DNA of 64,000 nt. It comes from Gonocerus acuteangulatus (taxonomy: Eukaryota > Arthropoda > Insecta > Hemiptera > Coreidae). Within the stretch, counting starts at the first letter, position 1. Every line of letters starts with the position of its first letter. The notes beneath the pieces were generated by a model. The model was given only the letters and a program-made list of their open reading frames with translations, ran no database searches and was not told the origin of the DNA. Positions 44,151 through 55,990 of this stretch are shown in pieces. The stretch is taken from positions 34,184,203 to 34,248,202 of the forward strand of contig OX328124.1 in assembly GCA_946811695.1 (NCBI GenBank), given 5' to 3'. The translations under genes were made by a program, and so were the position numbers.

Positions 44151-44644
44151 CCATATAACGCGTTTATACCAATACTGTGACTATGGAACTTTCGCCTTCA
44201 AGGGACCAAAACAATACTTATATAACTTTTTATATATATTCAAGAACCTTTTTTAACCATAGGTGTGATCCTATCAAATTTCACGCTATAACCTATAACA
44301 TAGGGTCCCAAAGTGGTCTATATACAAATCTAAGGGCCCATCAAGTGAACACGGTGTTCATGAGAGTGAAAACATGAATTGGGGTGCGTGATATGTAAAC
44401 GGGTGATTCTCGTGAGAATTAAATTAATGAAGCACAACATTGGATGCTGCAAATATTATAAATTAGTTCAGAATTTGACTTGATCATACGCCGTATGACC
44501 TACGGTAGCAGTGGAGATACTGAAGTGCGTTAAGTAGGCAATCCCGCAGTACCAGAAAGTTATGCTGAACAGTATACTTTATTAAGACAAAGATACTCTG
44601 CCGTTGAGGTCATGAGTGAAGGAATGTTTGGAAATCTGATAAAG
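44151..44644. other. No recognised content
   Basis: About 490 bp of mixed composition between two repeats. No gene or repeat identified. Confidence 0.5.
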
Positions 44645-45856
44645 AAAGTCCGTCACGCAGGAGCTGCATAACTAAGCACTTTCCTATGAATTTGGGTAGT
44701 GTGGACTGCTTTCCAGAACAATTTGCTTAAAATATCCTACATAAATAAAATAAAAACACGAATAGTTCTCTTTTAAATTTGTAACGAGTAACTGATCAAT
44801 TATTAATTTGCTTCCAGAGTTATGTTTACACATGGTACCTATTGCACTACGTAATAAATACAAAAAACCTGATATTATCGTATTTTGATCTAACGCAGGA
44901 ACAGGATACAGTCACTCTAGTGGTAGAAAGCGCTCCTTGCGGCGGCTTTGTGAACCTACGTCTGGCGGGCTTTTCTATTGAAATATATTACAAATTAAAC
45001 CCCCGCTTTCCGATTGACCGATTCAGCTCATTTTTACACTTCTTTCTCATGAGTTACCCACGACGTATATCGCGTTTCGTTACAATACAGCAGAAATTAC
45101 GACCGGTATGAGTATATTAGGAATTTGGGTCCGGAGTAAACCCCCCCCCCCTTCTAATGAACCGATTTAGTTTATTTTTACAACAGATATTTACCTGTAG
45201 ATTACCACTACGAATACCAAGTTTCGTCGAAATATACCAAAAATCACGGCTGGTAGTGGCGAATTGGTATTGTGGGTCCGGAGTAAACCCCCCCTCCTAA
45301 TGAAACGATTTAGTTTATGTTTACAACACATATTTACTTGTGGATTACCACTACGAATACCGAGTTTCGTCGAAATATACCAAAAATCACGGCTGGTAGT
45401 GGCGAATTGGTATTGTGGGTCCGGAGTAACCCCCCCCTCCTAATGAACCGATTTAGTTTATTTTTACAACACATATTTACCTGTGGAGTACCACTACGAA
45501 TACCGAGTTTCGTCGAAATATACCAAAAATCACGGCTGGTAGTGGCGAATTGGTATTGTGGGTCCGGAGTAAACCCCCCCTTCTAATGAACCGATTTAGT
45601 TCATTTTTATATCTCACTTTTCTCTCTATATTACCACTACGAATACCGAGTTTCGTTGAAATATAACAAATATTACGGCTGACATAGTCAAATTAGTGTT
45701 TTGGGTTCGGGGTAAACCCCCCCTTCCGGTGGACCGACTTTGGTGGTTAACGAACTCGTTCAATCGTTTGCTAATTGAATGCTATATACCAAGTTTCGAG
45801 ACGAAAAAACAAAAACTCTGGCCGCTATCGTGTTAACAGACTCATATATATATATA

Positions 45857-45931
<75 letters not shown>

Positions 45932-46054
45932 TTTAACGGGGGTCATTTTCGGTGTCTACTAGGTAGGATCGATAAAGATTTGAAGAAATTTTTCAAAAAT
46001 TCCGTCATGAGTCCAACCTCAATAGCTACTTTCCTTCGGAGTAAAGTGCTAAAA
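44645..46054 (+). mobile_element. Composite element with tandem core (DINE/pearl-like), copy 2
   Basis: Same 5' end (AAGTCCGTCACGCAGGAGCT) and 3' block (GGGGTCATTTTCGGTGTCTA, CTACTTTCCTTCGGAGTAAA) as copy 1. It has about six core units between 44990 and 45780 at spacings of about 140-150 bp, then a long TA repeat (45844-45929). One base change weakens the terminal hairpin. Unit number differs between the copies (about three versus six). Confidence 0.65.
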
Positions 46055-46121
46055 ACGCCATAGATTTTCAGAAAAATCTATACTAAGAAAGTTTCGTAGT
46101 ATAGCCCAAAATTCGATGTGC

Positions 46122-46156
<35 letters not shown>

Positions 46157-47430
46157 AGATTCTCTTTTAAATAAATACGCATGGGTATTTAAAGAAATAA
46201 CGCTTTAATTAATATGGACTATCTAATTCTTATTCTCGACAAAACCACCTCGTCTCGCCTAAGGTCTTTTGATGATGTTTTCCATGGCGAGGAAGTGGAT
46301 TTAATCTCCCTCAACTTATTTTCTCTATCTTGAAACTATTCGTGTTGCCACTTTGAGAAGATAGATATTTTAGATATGCCATCGAATTTCTTATACCTTT
46401 GTGGCTAGGAATCCGGCAGAGAGTAAATAAATTGTTTTAACTTTCCAGCGGTATCCTCAGAATTGAGATCATCTCTCAATTTCATAAAATAATTGAAATT
46501 CTTGAGTGAAATTATCAGAAATGTTTGGTTGGTGGTGTTAAACTACATTTTTTTTTGTTTAATTTCACCCCCTGGGGTATTTTTATTAACCAGCGATGAG
46601 CCCCGTATTCGGGAGAGATAAAAATTGTGTTCTGGCATAACAAACTATCCCACTTCCTTCGCTGACATTAGTTTTAGAGCCATCTGTGAAGATCTCTGTT
46701 CTGTGCTGAGTTGACAGAGATGAAGATCAGCTCATAAGTTTGAAATAGTATCAAGATACTAGGATGAGGAGTTTGCTTAGTGACGGAAGTTTTAGAACAA
46801 ATATTGAAAAATATGGTGGATTTGAAACCAGTTATTCCCTTTCTAGGGACAGGCTCCTCTTCAATTAGGCTCCCAATTAGGTTTTGTATCAAATCATGGC
46901 TAGTTAATTACTCTAATGGAGCCCATTCTTGAGATATTTTGTATAGCGTTACATTTATCAGAAGCCAGACGACTTTTCTCTCTATTAAGGCCCATCGATC
47001 ATAATTCTCATCCATACCTAACAAGGAAACCTCTAACAAACAACTGTTCTTCTAAGCTTTTTAGCTGATTGTTTGATCAAATACTGCTTTGCTTCGCTGA
47101 AAAGAAGAAGTTGCTGTTTATTACATACATATGTCGATTCTGTCCGAAAAAGTATATGTTGGATCTCATCATTAGATTAAAAAGCTATATATTTGAATCA
47201 TTTATCAATATGGAATTAGTGATGTCGTTCCGATAACTGGAAATTCTCAAGAACCGATTTTTTAAAAAAATTAATTAATTATGAGTTAAAGTAGTTGTGA
47301 AATTGTAATACAAACAGAACACAAGAAGAAAATATGACAATAATAAATTATAATTCATCGATGTTAATCTACTACATATTTGTCAAATAACTATCTCACC
47401 CACTCTCTACACTATCTTTAGAATGTAGAC
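46055..47430. other. No gene recognised
   Basis: Contains an A run at about 46126-46153. No coding similarity or repeat family was identified. Confidence 0.5.
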
Positions 47431-47434
47431 ACTT

Positions 47435-48627
47435 GCTAAAGGTAAAAACATAGTGGAGCGGAGGGTAGAGGGTAGCCAAGAGGGTAGCCGAGATGGGTTT
47501 GACCCTCTCGGCTACCCTAGCCGCTCCACTATGTTTTGGCAAGTGTAAATACGTGCATTATTCTCAACCCTCTCGGCTACCCTCTACCCTCGCCGCTCCA
47601 CTATGTTTTGGCAAGTGTAAATACATGCATTATTTTCAACCCTCTCGGCTACCCTCTACCCTCGCCGTTCCACTATGTTTTGGCAAGTGTAAATACATGC
47701 ATTATTTTCAACCCACTCGGCTACCCTGTACCCTCGCCGCTCCACTATGTTTTGGCAAGTGTAAATACATGCATTATTTTCAACCCATTCGGCTACCCTG
47801 TACCCTCGCCGCTCCACTATGTTTTGGCAAGTGTAAATACATGCATTATTTTCAACCCACTCAGCTACCCTCTACCCTCGCCGTTCCACTATTTTTTGGC
47901 AAGTATAAATACATGCATTATTTTCAACTCACTCGGCTACCCCCTACCCTCGCCGCTCCACTATTTTTTGGCAAGTGTAAATACATGCATTATTTTCAAC
48001 CCACTCGGCTACCCTGTACCCTCGCCGCTCCACTATGTTTTGGCAAGTGTAAATACATGCATTATTTTCAACCCACTCGGCTACCCTCTACCCTCGCCAC
48101 TCCACTATGTTTTGGCAAGTGTAAATACATGCATTATTTTCAACCCTCTCGGCTACCCTCTACCCTCGCCACTCCACTATGTTTTGGCAAGTGTAAATAC
48201 ATGCATTATTCTCAACCCTCTTGGCTACCCTCTGCCCTCGCTCTCCACTATGTTTTGGCAAGTGTAAATACATGCATTATTTTCAACCCACTCAGCTACC
48301 CTCTACCCTCGCCGTTCCACTATTTTTTGGCAAGCATAAATACATGCATTATTTTCAACTCACTCGGCTACCCCCTACCCTCGCCGCTCCACTATTTTTT
48401 GGCAAGTGTAAATACATGCATTATTTTCAACCCACTCGGCTACCCTGTACCCTCGCCGCTCCACTATGTTTTGGCAAGTGTAAATACATGCATTATTTTC
48501 AACCCACTCGGCTACCCTCTACCCTCGCCGCTCCACTATGTTTTGGCAAGTGTAAATACATGCATTATTTTCAACCCTCTCGGCTACCCTCTACCCTCGC
48601 CGCTCCACTATGTTTTCACCCTTAGAA
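47435..48627. repeat. 72-bp minisatellite with inverted ends
   Basis: About 15 units of 72 bp (GGCAAGTGTAAATACATGCA, TTATTTTCAACCC, CTCGGCTACCCTCTACCCTC, GCCGCTCCACTATGTTTT). The unit length is a multiple of three, so several frames stay open across the array; this explains the 381-codon frame at 47493-48638. Five units from about 47855 recur in the same order of variants from about 48287 (offset 431 bp). The left edge (CTAAAGGTAAAAACATAGTG, GAGCGG) is inverted relative to the right edge (CCGCTCCACTATGTTTTCAC, CCTTAG). Confidence 0.9.
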
Positions 48628-49107
48628 AGGTTTTTTAATATTCAAATTTTTAATTATTTTTAGAGGGGTTTGAATTTTAGTTGGTTTTAAAGAGAGCATG
48701 CACGCCTAGGCATCATGCCTTGCTTGTACGATAACAGGTCAGCTGTTACCGTACTGTATCCATTTCATATTATTATATTTATTTGCGGTTCATTTAAACT
48801 ATGATGGCAGACTTTGAATTACTAGAAATAAACTGTGATTTTGTCCCTCAGGGAGTTTACGCTATACCTTGTGATGGTCCATCCGAGGTAATAAAATCGC
48901 GAACCCTTGCACAGCCTCATCACCCATCAGCATCCCCAATCAGAATACTTCTTGGTAATGCTCGCAAATATATTTGGTGTTTCCAAATGACATTCGAGAA
49001 ACAAAAAGTTTTAAATTTTAACGTACATTTATTATTGACAACGCAATTTAACCTGTATTAGTTACACTGCTTTTACTGGTAACCTTTAGATGACGGGTTA
49101 TCTCTAG
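48628..49107. other. No gene recognised
   Basis: Includes a plus-strand open frame 48801-49061 (86 codons, begins MMADFELLEINCDF). It is not AT-biased at its start but resembles no family I know. Left uncalled. Confidence 0.4.
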
Positions 49108-49317
49108 CAGTGTTGGGCAAAAATTATTCAGAATAATGAATTAATGTATTATTTGATTCACGAATGAAGAATAATTACTTTTATTCATTATTCTGTGAAT
49201 GAAATTTATATGTTATTTACAAATTATTCGAATAGTCAATCAGAATAATCATATTTGATTGAATAATGAAAGATATATTATTATGTCGATAGCCGGAAAA
49301 ATGTATATATGTATATA

Positions 49318-49364
<47 letters not shown>

Positions 49365-49580
49365 TTGAGGTGGATTTATTCAGTAAACCAACTGGACATA
49401 AAGAATAACGAATGATGAATAATGAATGATGAATAACGAATAATGAATAACGAATACTTCTATGAATAATTCATGATGTACTGTGTGAATAAGAGAATTT
49501 AGTGAATTATTCATCATGCACTAAAAATGTATTTGAATGATCATTCGAATAATAATTTATTCGAATAATGCCCAACACTG
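49108..49580. mobile_element. hAT-like MITE, 473 bp, 8-bp target duplication
   Basis: Ends CAGTGTTGGGCAAAAATTAT and, inverted, AATGCCCAACACTG, flanked by ATCTCTAG on both sides (49100-49107 and 49581-49588). The interior consists of GAATAATGAATAA-like sequence and a TA repeat (49316-49358). No coding capacity. The end motif matches 16604 and 44142. Confidence 0.88.
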
Positions 49581-49764
49581 ATCTCTAGGTTGTCTGTTTC
49601 TTTACACTGGTCCGGAGCACCCCAGTGTCAAGAATTACGATGCTTTGATTACTTTTCGACTGAAGTATAACATACAGTATGGCGGGAACCATGCTATAAT
49701 ATACCGCATAATGAAAATTTTGATGATACATTATTTAATGCAATAAAAAAAAAAATACTTATCT

Positions 49765-49793
49765 CCCGTGACGAAGCACGGGCACTCAGCTAG
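49765..49793 (+). mobile_element. Helitron 3' terminus
   Basis: Hairpin CCCGTG-ACGAAG-CACGGG followed after seven bases by CTAG and then T, the standard Helitron 3' end. The 5' TC end was not located, so only the terminus is annotated; it may enclose the MITE at 49108. Confidence 0.6.
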
Positions 49794-49794
49794 T

Positions 49795-50697
49795 ATATTA
49801 GGGATTAATTTCCTGTAAGCGGCAGCAAAAACGTATTGCTCGGAGATCCAGTACTCATCGGTCAAAAAGTTTTCGACTGGACATCTTTGTCAAAAAGGGC
49901 GCCCGATAACCAATAGTCTACAGTTACTGAATACCGAAAGAGTGAAAATCCGAGTAAAATACATTCTGCTAAAAAGAGGATAAAAGGTAAGACCGAGATG
50001 TAGATGGAGAGAGAGGCCTCAGGGAATAGTAATATTTAAGGGAATTACCAGGGAGGCCGATCGGGGTGGAAGGGCTGGGCCAATTACCGAAGGTCCCAGA
50101 GGGCCCCCCTTCAGAATCTCCACTTCGGATCTTTATCTTACTTATTTTATACTCATCATAGTAATCATTCCGATAGTATTAATCCTTAAGCCTTTTTCTA
50201 AATCTCCTACAGACTCTTACTCGAATACCGCTTTAGTGATACTTACCGGGGATTACAATCCCATTGCATTAATGGATTCGCGGCATCCAATAAAGAGGAA
50301 TTTCATTTTTATTAAATGCATCAATATAGCCAAGGGTTTCTTATAGTAAACAGTTTATTATATATATAGTTTTTTTAAATAAATTAAAAAAAAAAATTGA
50401 AGTAAAAGAAGAGGATTTTTTCTATACATTTTTGTATGCAATGTTATATGGAAGCAAATCAAAGAATTGAGTGAAAACATCATTGCTTTAATCTGATTTC
50501 TAAATGCAATTTTTAATTAATCAACGCTAATAAGCTCATGTTCACAACGAGCAAAAATATATTGTTCGGGAATTCATGACTTACGGGTCAAAACGTTTTA
50601 TTTTTATGGCTTTCTTCAGTTCATTTTTGGGGGAATTTGATGCATGTGTATGATATCCAAACTTATAATCGATATTTTAATATAATATAATCCTAAC
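49795..50697. other. No gene recognised
   Basis: About 900 bp. A purine-rich patch at 49960-50110 precedes AT-rich sequence. Nothing identified. Confidence 0.5.
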
Positions 50698-51030
50698 AGG
50701 GGACGAGATCAACTCACAGGTAGAGCACTGGACTCATATGCTGGAGGACCTGAGTTGAAATCCCGAGCAAGCACTTAAGATTTTTTTCTTCTAGTGTCTT
50801 CGTTCATGGGTAGAATTCGGCCTCCCTGACCGTCCCTAGGCCAACCCAGCCTTAAATTAATTTATTAATGGGTACCTTTGTGCTAATGACCCTAGCAGTC
50901 GAAGCAGCCAAGGGGAAAATCAGGCGGCCGGAGCATAGTATTGACCGCACTATCTCCCTAGTGTGCCGTATGGTCATAAATTATATACTTCTATAGTATA
51001 TGCCCCTGAGGGCACTCGTGGCCTGTTACG
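50698..51030 (+). repeat. tRNA-headed SINE, family B
   Basis: Head GGGGACGAGATCAACTCACA, then GGTAGAGCACTGGACTCATA and B box GAGTTGAAATCC; body CGTCCCTAGGCCAACCCAGC; end GGCCTGTTACGAGAG without the T run of other copies. Confidence 0.85.
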
Positions 51031-51133
51031 AGAGCTTCATCTACATAGAAATGATACAAACATTGTCAGATGAATTGCTTTCTTTTTGAGAACGAAAACA
51101 TTATTCAGGAGTGTTTAGTAAACTAATTAACCA

Positions 51134-51601
51134 ATGAAACAAGCAAAAACAAAAAAAAAATCAGTACTTCTTTCAGCATATTGGATTATGGAATATATTC
51201 CAGTAAATTACTTCCAACCTGTTCGTACTGTCATAAGTGTATCGGACAATCTGATTGAAAGAAAACCTCCCAGAAAAATCGTTGATTGGCTCCTCCCGAG
51301 TGTGATAAGAAGAAGTAATACCAATTCAATAGGGGCTGGCTCTTTCCTCGGATACCATTATGTTTATCAAATCTTTCCTTGTCCAATTTGTCGGCCTCTC
51401 CTACCAATCTATTCCAAGGCTAACAAGATATTTTATTATACACCCTACATAACCTCGGAAAATATTTACATTCCAATACCTACACATTTTTCTACTTCTC
51501 ACTACATAAGGGTCTTTTTGCGAAGACCACATCCAGGTATGTACTTTGAAGTATCTCTCGTAATTTTAATCAGTGATTTTGGTACTTACGGATTAGCTTA
51601 A
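51134..51601 (+). CDS. Unrecognised 155-codon open frame, doubtful
   Basis: Open from ATG 51134 to TAA 51601, Tyr/Ile-rich, with a CPIC motif but no identifiable domain. Its last 90 bases lie inside the MITE that begins at 51510, so the frame as it stands cannot be an old conserved gene. Most likely chance or a decayed transposon piece. Confidence 0.15.
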   Translation: MKQAKTKKKSVLLSAYWIMEYIPVNYFQPVRTVISVSDNLIERKPPRKIVDWLLPSVIRRSNTNSIGAGSFLGYHYVYQIFPCPICRPLLPIYSKANKIFYYTPYITSENIYIPIPTHFSTSHYIRVFLRRPHPGMYFEVSLVILISDFGTYGLA

Positions 51602-51656
51602 AAGTTCTTTGCAGGTTATCTAGTACTTTTTTACACGTTATCTAAGGTTAGAAACC

Positions 51657-51659
<3 letters not shown>

Positions 51660-51704
<45 letters not shown>
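51660..51704. repeat. TA microsatellite
   Basis: About 45 bases of (TA)n directly before the A run of the SINE fragment. Confidence 0.95.
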
Positions 51705-51705
<1 letters not shown>

Positions 51706-51709
<4 letters not shown>

Positions 51710-51818
51710 AAAAAAAATCAGTCTCGTAACAGGCCACGACGGCCCTGAGGGGCAGATACTATAGAGGTATCTGATTCATGACCATACGGCACACTAGGGA
51801 GACAGTGTGGTCAGTACT
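51706..51818 (-). repeat. tRNA-headed SINE, family B, 3' fragment
   Basis: Plus strand shows an A run, then AATCAGTCTCGTAACAGGCC and ...CACTAGGGAGACAGTGTGGT, the reverse complement of the family B 3' third. Confidence 0.85.
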
Positions 51819-51979
51819 TTTTATTGACTAGAGAGTTCAAGGTTACTTTAGGTAAAGGCCAATAGAAATGCTAATGAGTTATGCGTATACGCTGAATCAC
51901 TGTTATAATCACTACATATATTTCACAAGTAACTGGAGAAGTAACTGGATGTGGTCTTCGCAAAAAGCCCCCTACATAA

Positions 51980-52662
51980 AAGGTACCTCCGAAACTCAAA
52001 AAAGTGAAGACAAAAAATTAAGTAGGAACTGTAAAAATAAGACAACAAATTGAAACAAAAATTAATTCCTAATGTCCACAACTGGAGAGGAAAGAAAGGA
52101 AAAGAATAATTCAGAAAACAGTGGGTTATGAATAGTCATGAATAATCGTAAGATTTTAAAACAGCTTCCAAGTTTATTCCAATTTTTCCTCACAATTCTT
52201 CCAGATTTGCATACTAATTGGCAGAATAATGGAGGAAGATTTCTAAAATTTTTGAATAATCAATTCATTAATAAGACAGTAATTTAGATTTGTGTTTTAA
52301 TAGAGAACAGGAGTTACTTTAAAATATTTTGTTACAAAATGTTTTGTAGAGGTAAAGATTTAAAGATGTCATTAAATGAATATAATTTCTCTTTGATTTT
52401 TAGAAAAATGTTCTATGAACTGTATCATTTCTGATCAAATCAATTTAAAGGCCAAATAATAATTTAGCAATACTAAATAATGTTTCAAATCTGCATACCT
52501 ATTTTATTATTTTAGAATAATTACGTCTCAGGGGTTTGGACCCAGAATCGCCGATTTTACGATCGGCTGCTTTGTGAATTATAACGCAACTGGTCTTCAT
52601 ATTAATGCATGGGAAGTAAGTGTATCTCTTGGATATAACCTAAAGGGGTAACACTACTTAGC

Positions 52663-52698
<36 letters not shown>

Positions 52699-54357
52699 AT
52701 TTTCATTTTTATGGGTTTAAATGCTTCCTTAACTAATCAAAAATGATATCCAAGAGTGTTTTTGTGCCGGAACAGTTTTTGAATGTGTTGAAAATTCGAC
52801 TTTTCTACGAAAGTGCCAATCCATTTCAAAATTAAAAGCCTTTTTTTTTTTTTTATCTTTTTACAAGAAATTATGGAAAAAATAAAAAAATGAACTCTTC
52901 GGTACATTAAACTTTAAATCCGATTATCTCAAAACTATGTTCTACAAATGGTGGTTCAATTTTCACCCAATCAACTTCACATGTAATGGCACCTTCCCAA
53001 TGATATTTGCTACTAATGTATGTAGGAATTATAACGATTTTATAACCGATTTTTGATGGATTGTTTAATACAAAATGGTAAATTGTTCAAACATTTAAAA
53101 AAAAAATAATATTTCTTAAAATCCTACGTACTAAATTTCACCTTCTTCTTTCAAAATAATTTTAGTTTTTTGTTCTAGATTAAAAATTGCCGCGTGCAGA
53201 CTATCGCCCGTGAAAAAGATGGTTTCCGTTCTTCAGACAGAGCGCCGCCCTTTTGTTTTCGAAGAATGAAAACTTTTTTTGTTCTGGTTACTTCAACATC
53301 CCATATAACACTTATAACAAAATGAATGCAAGAATTTTGATTTATTTGCTATCAATAAATTGGAGAAAATGTTGAAAAAAAAATGTTGAATATTGTGTAT
53401 TTTTCCACCAATGGGTTTCAAGGCATCCAGGCCTTCCTTTTTGAAGCGGAACACGCCTTCCTTCTGGTCACATGGGACTCGGACACAGAAGGGTATGTTT
53501 CCTTTATCAAAGGGCAATGAGATTGATATACAAGAAAGAAGCATAAAATAGATTCAAGTTTGGTTTGATCTACATCCAAAAGGCTTTTGCACAGGGTTTC
53601 CAACACAAACATCTTCCAAAGGTCTGCCTTGGATATTAAGTTTTAAGTACTAGTGATTTAATAATATTGGCGTAATGTACAATTATATTTATTGCCACTA
53701 AGTACTTATCTTTGTTTGTTTCTATTCTTCAACTTATAATTTCGTTTCAATTCTTTCCATCCAATATTATATGCTATTCTCCAATATTCTTTTTCCTCTG
53801 ATCTTTGAAAGGCCTTCGACCTTCTTTGTAAAAAAAAAAAAAAAAACAATTTCGGAATGAGTGATAAGCATTCCTTACATAACAACACAATATAACTCCG
53901 AAGCCTAGTATATTAGCAAGAAAATTCTATTAGCAGTTTGCACTCAGGTAAGCAATTTTTAAAAATGTCTTAAAATATTCACCATATAAAATATATTGAC
54001 TTATTTGACTATAGTTCTGCAATCCGTCGTTTAGAGCGTAAGGCTGCAACCAAGTTCCACCATCCATCTCTGTCTCTTCCCAGTTTTTTAACTCCGTACT
54101 TCCTCTAACCTGCTTTTTAACACTTTACTTTTCAGGGTTCATCTCTAGGTCTCTGGGGCTTCCGTTCTGGGTTCTGTCAATGTAGATTTGTCTGAACTGT
54201 CCTAAGCCATTTTAAAGCTTTATTGCTGGACATTTTATATAGTTTCCATCCAGCAGACTCCATATACACCTAAATCCATAATACCTGATTATTTTTCATG
54301 TATCATGAGAATATAATAGAGTCAATCCATTTCAAATGTTCCAGAACATAATATTCT
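51980..54357. other. No gene recognised
   Basis: A T run at about 52668-52695. Near 52525 a tRNA-like B box on the minus strand (GGGTCCAAACCCC) resembles one near 58610 (GGGTTCAAATCCC) with the same CGATTCTG lead, perhaps a third, very old SINE. Overlapping frames near 53293-53612 are unrecognised. Confidence 0.45.
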
Positions 54358-55310
54358 GGTTGCTTGACTATTTTAGAGAAAAAAGTATATTTTTAGCATC
54401 AATCACATATAGAACCAGTAGTAAAAAACAATTTTTAAAATTTTTTTAGTGTCAACCGTGAAAATGGCAGCCATCTTTGTTTATAATATTAAGTATTTTT
54501 TCTCAAAATAGTAGTCCTATATTCTAATTATAAATAGAATTACAATATTATCTGTTGTACAAGACTTAGATAAAAAGTTTTAAACCAACATAAAAGTAAA
54601 AACTTAAAAAAAAAATAAAAAATTTAATGAATTATTCAAGCTTACGCATTGCTAAATAGACCCAAAAAAGGATCATCTTCAAAAACTCATAGCTACGAAA
54701 GTGCTCTAATATACTAGTTGAAATTTTTACATTTTCAGTAGTTTTATGTTAGTATTACTTATACAAATATTAGATTTTTACCAAGTCTCCCACCAGAGAT
54801 ATTAAAACCTAAAGTTATCAAAAATTGCAATAATTTGAAATTTATAAAAAAATGAAACAAATATCAGGGTTAAAAATTCTTTTACTACAAACTACTTAGC
54901 TAGGTTCATCGTCCTCCCAAAAATCAACTTAGACATCCCCTATGCCAAATAATTGCCCACAAAAACGGCATTTTGAGAAATATAAGCAGTTGTTTTCAAT
55001 GGCAGTTTTCAGGTATTAGATTTCAAAATATTCAAATAGTGAAGAAGGCATAAAATATAGAGCAGACTGTAAGGAAATCAATGATGTCTGTGATTTACCA
55101 GTCCTGAGAAAACGTGTTTTCCGTAAGAGCTTATAAACTCAAAATCAGCATGCGCGTTGAAACAAAGATGGCTGCCATTTTCAAATGTTTGACACTAAAA
55201 AAAAAAAAAAAAAATTGTTTTGAACTACTGATTCCATATGTAATTGATAGTAAAATATCAATTTTTTCTAAAATGGTGAAGCAACCACCATTGAACCACT
55301 CCATAGTGAA
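54358..55310. repeat. Inverted-repeat unit with ~140-bp arms
   Basis: The left arm (GGTTGCTTGACTATTTTAGA ... AATGGCAGCCATCTTTGTTT, to 54482) is mirrored by the right arm from 55161 (AAACAAAGATGGCTGCCATT) to about 55300. The space between, about 680 bp, has no coding similarity. Could be a MITE; no target duplication was found. Confidence 0.6.
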
Positions 55311-55737
55311 ATATTTATTTATATGTTTGAATATCTGATTATTTCATTTGGTATGACCAAAATACAATGGGTGAGGTTGTTATTGTTATAAATGATAAAT
55401 AATAAAGGAAAGCTTGCAAGGCTTTTATTATCCGTCAGCCCAAAGCGTTTTCTTCTGAACGGACCTTTTAATAAGAAACAGCTTGATTCTAAATGTACAT
55501 ATGTGAAGAGAAGCCAAATTTCAATTTAAAATAGATGTTTGTTTCTAGTTATATTTATAAGGAGGGAAGATAAGGACAAGTGGCATTAAGAAAGATACTT
55601 ATTTAGGTGTAAGGTCTCTTGGAGCCTTGCCTAAAGAGCAGATTGGAATACTCAGATAAGAAGAATTCATTAATTTCATGATATAAATTGCCAAATTATA
55701 TAAACCAGCATTAAGGGAGCTACTATTTAAAAAACAA

Positions 55738-55738
<1 letters not shown>

Positions 55739-55792
<54 letters not shown>
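55739..55792. repeat. TA microsatellite
   Basis: (TA)n of about 50 bases. Confidence 0.95.
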
Positions 55793-55917
55793 ACTTTCTT
55801 TACCTGAAATCAAGAATGTGGCCTCTACAATAGTTTCGAAATCCTTCGAAGCCATAATGATGAGTAGGTACTCATCATTATGCCCTCTGTTTATACTAAT
55901 TGTGACAATACCCATAT

Positions 55918-55990
55918 GGGGCGCTAATAGCCAAATAGTTGATGCGCCGTTAAAAAAAAAATAAATAAAAAAATAAAAATAAAAAATAAC
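55918..55990 (+). repeat. 5S-type SINE tail fragment
   Basis: GGGCGCTAATAGCCAAATAG, TTGATGCGCCGTT and an A-rich tail, matching the 3' end of the 5S-headed SINEs (GGCGCTAATGACCAAGATG). The 5S head is missing, so this is a 5'-truncated copy inserted in a DUF4817-type element. Confidence 0.75.

Larger units (their letters stand above)
51510..51971. mobile_element. MITE with 27-bp TIR and 8-bp target duplication
   Basis: Left end GGGTCTTTTTGCGAAGACCA (then CATCCAG) and the same sequence inverted at the right with one mismatch. CTACATAA flanks both sides (51502-51509, 51972-51979). 462 bp; it contains a TA repeat (51660-51704) and a family B SINE piece, both probably later events. Confidence 0.85.

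Noticed and set aside
47493..48638. 381-codon open frame (and two overlapping ones) with CFGKCKYMHYFQP-type repeats
   Set aside because: It is an artefact of a 72-bp tandem repeat whose length is a multiple of three; three different frames are open over the same DNA and a one-base loss near 48240 only switches frames.
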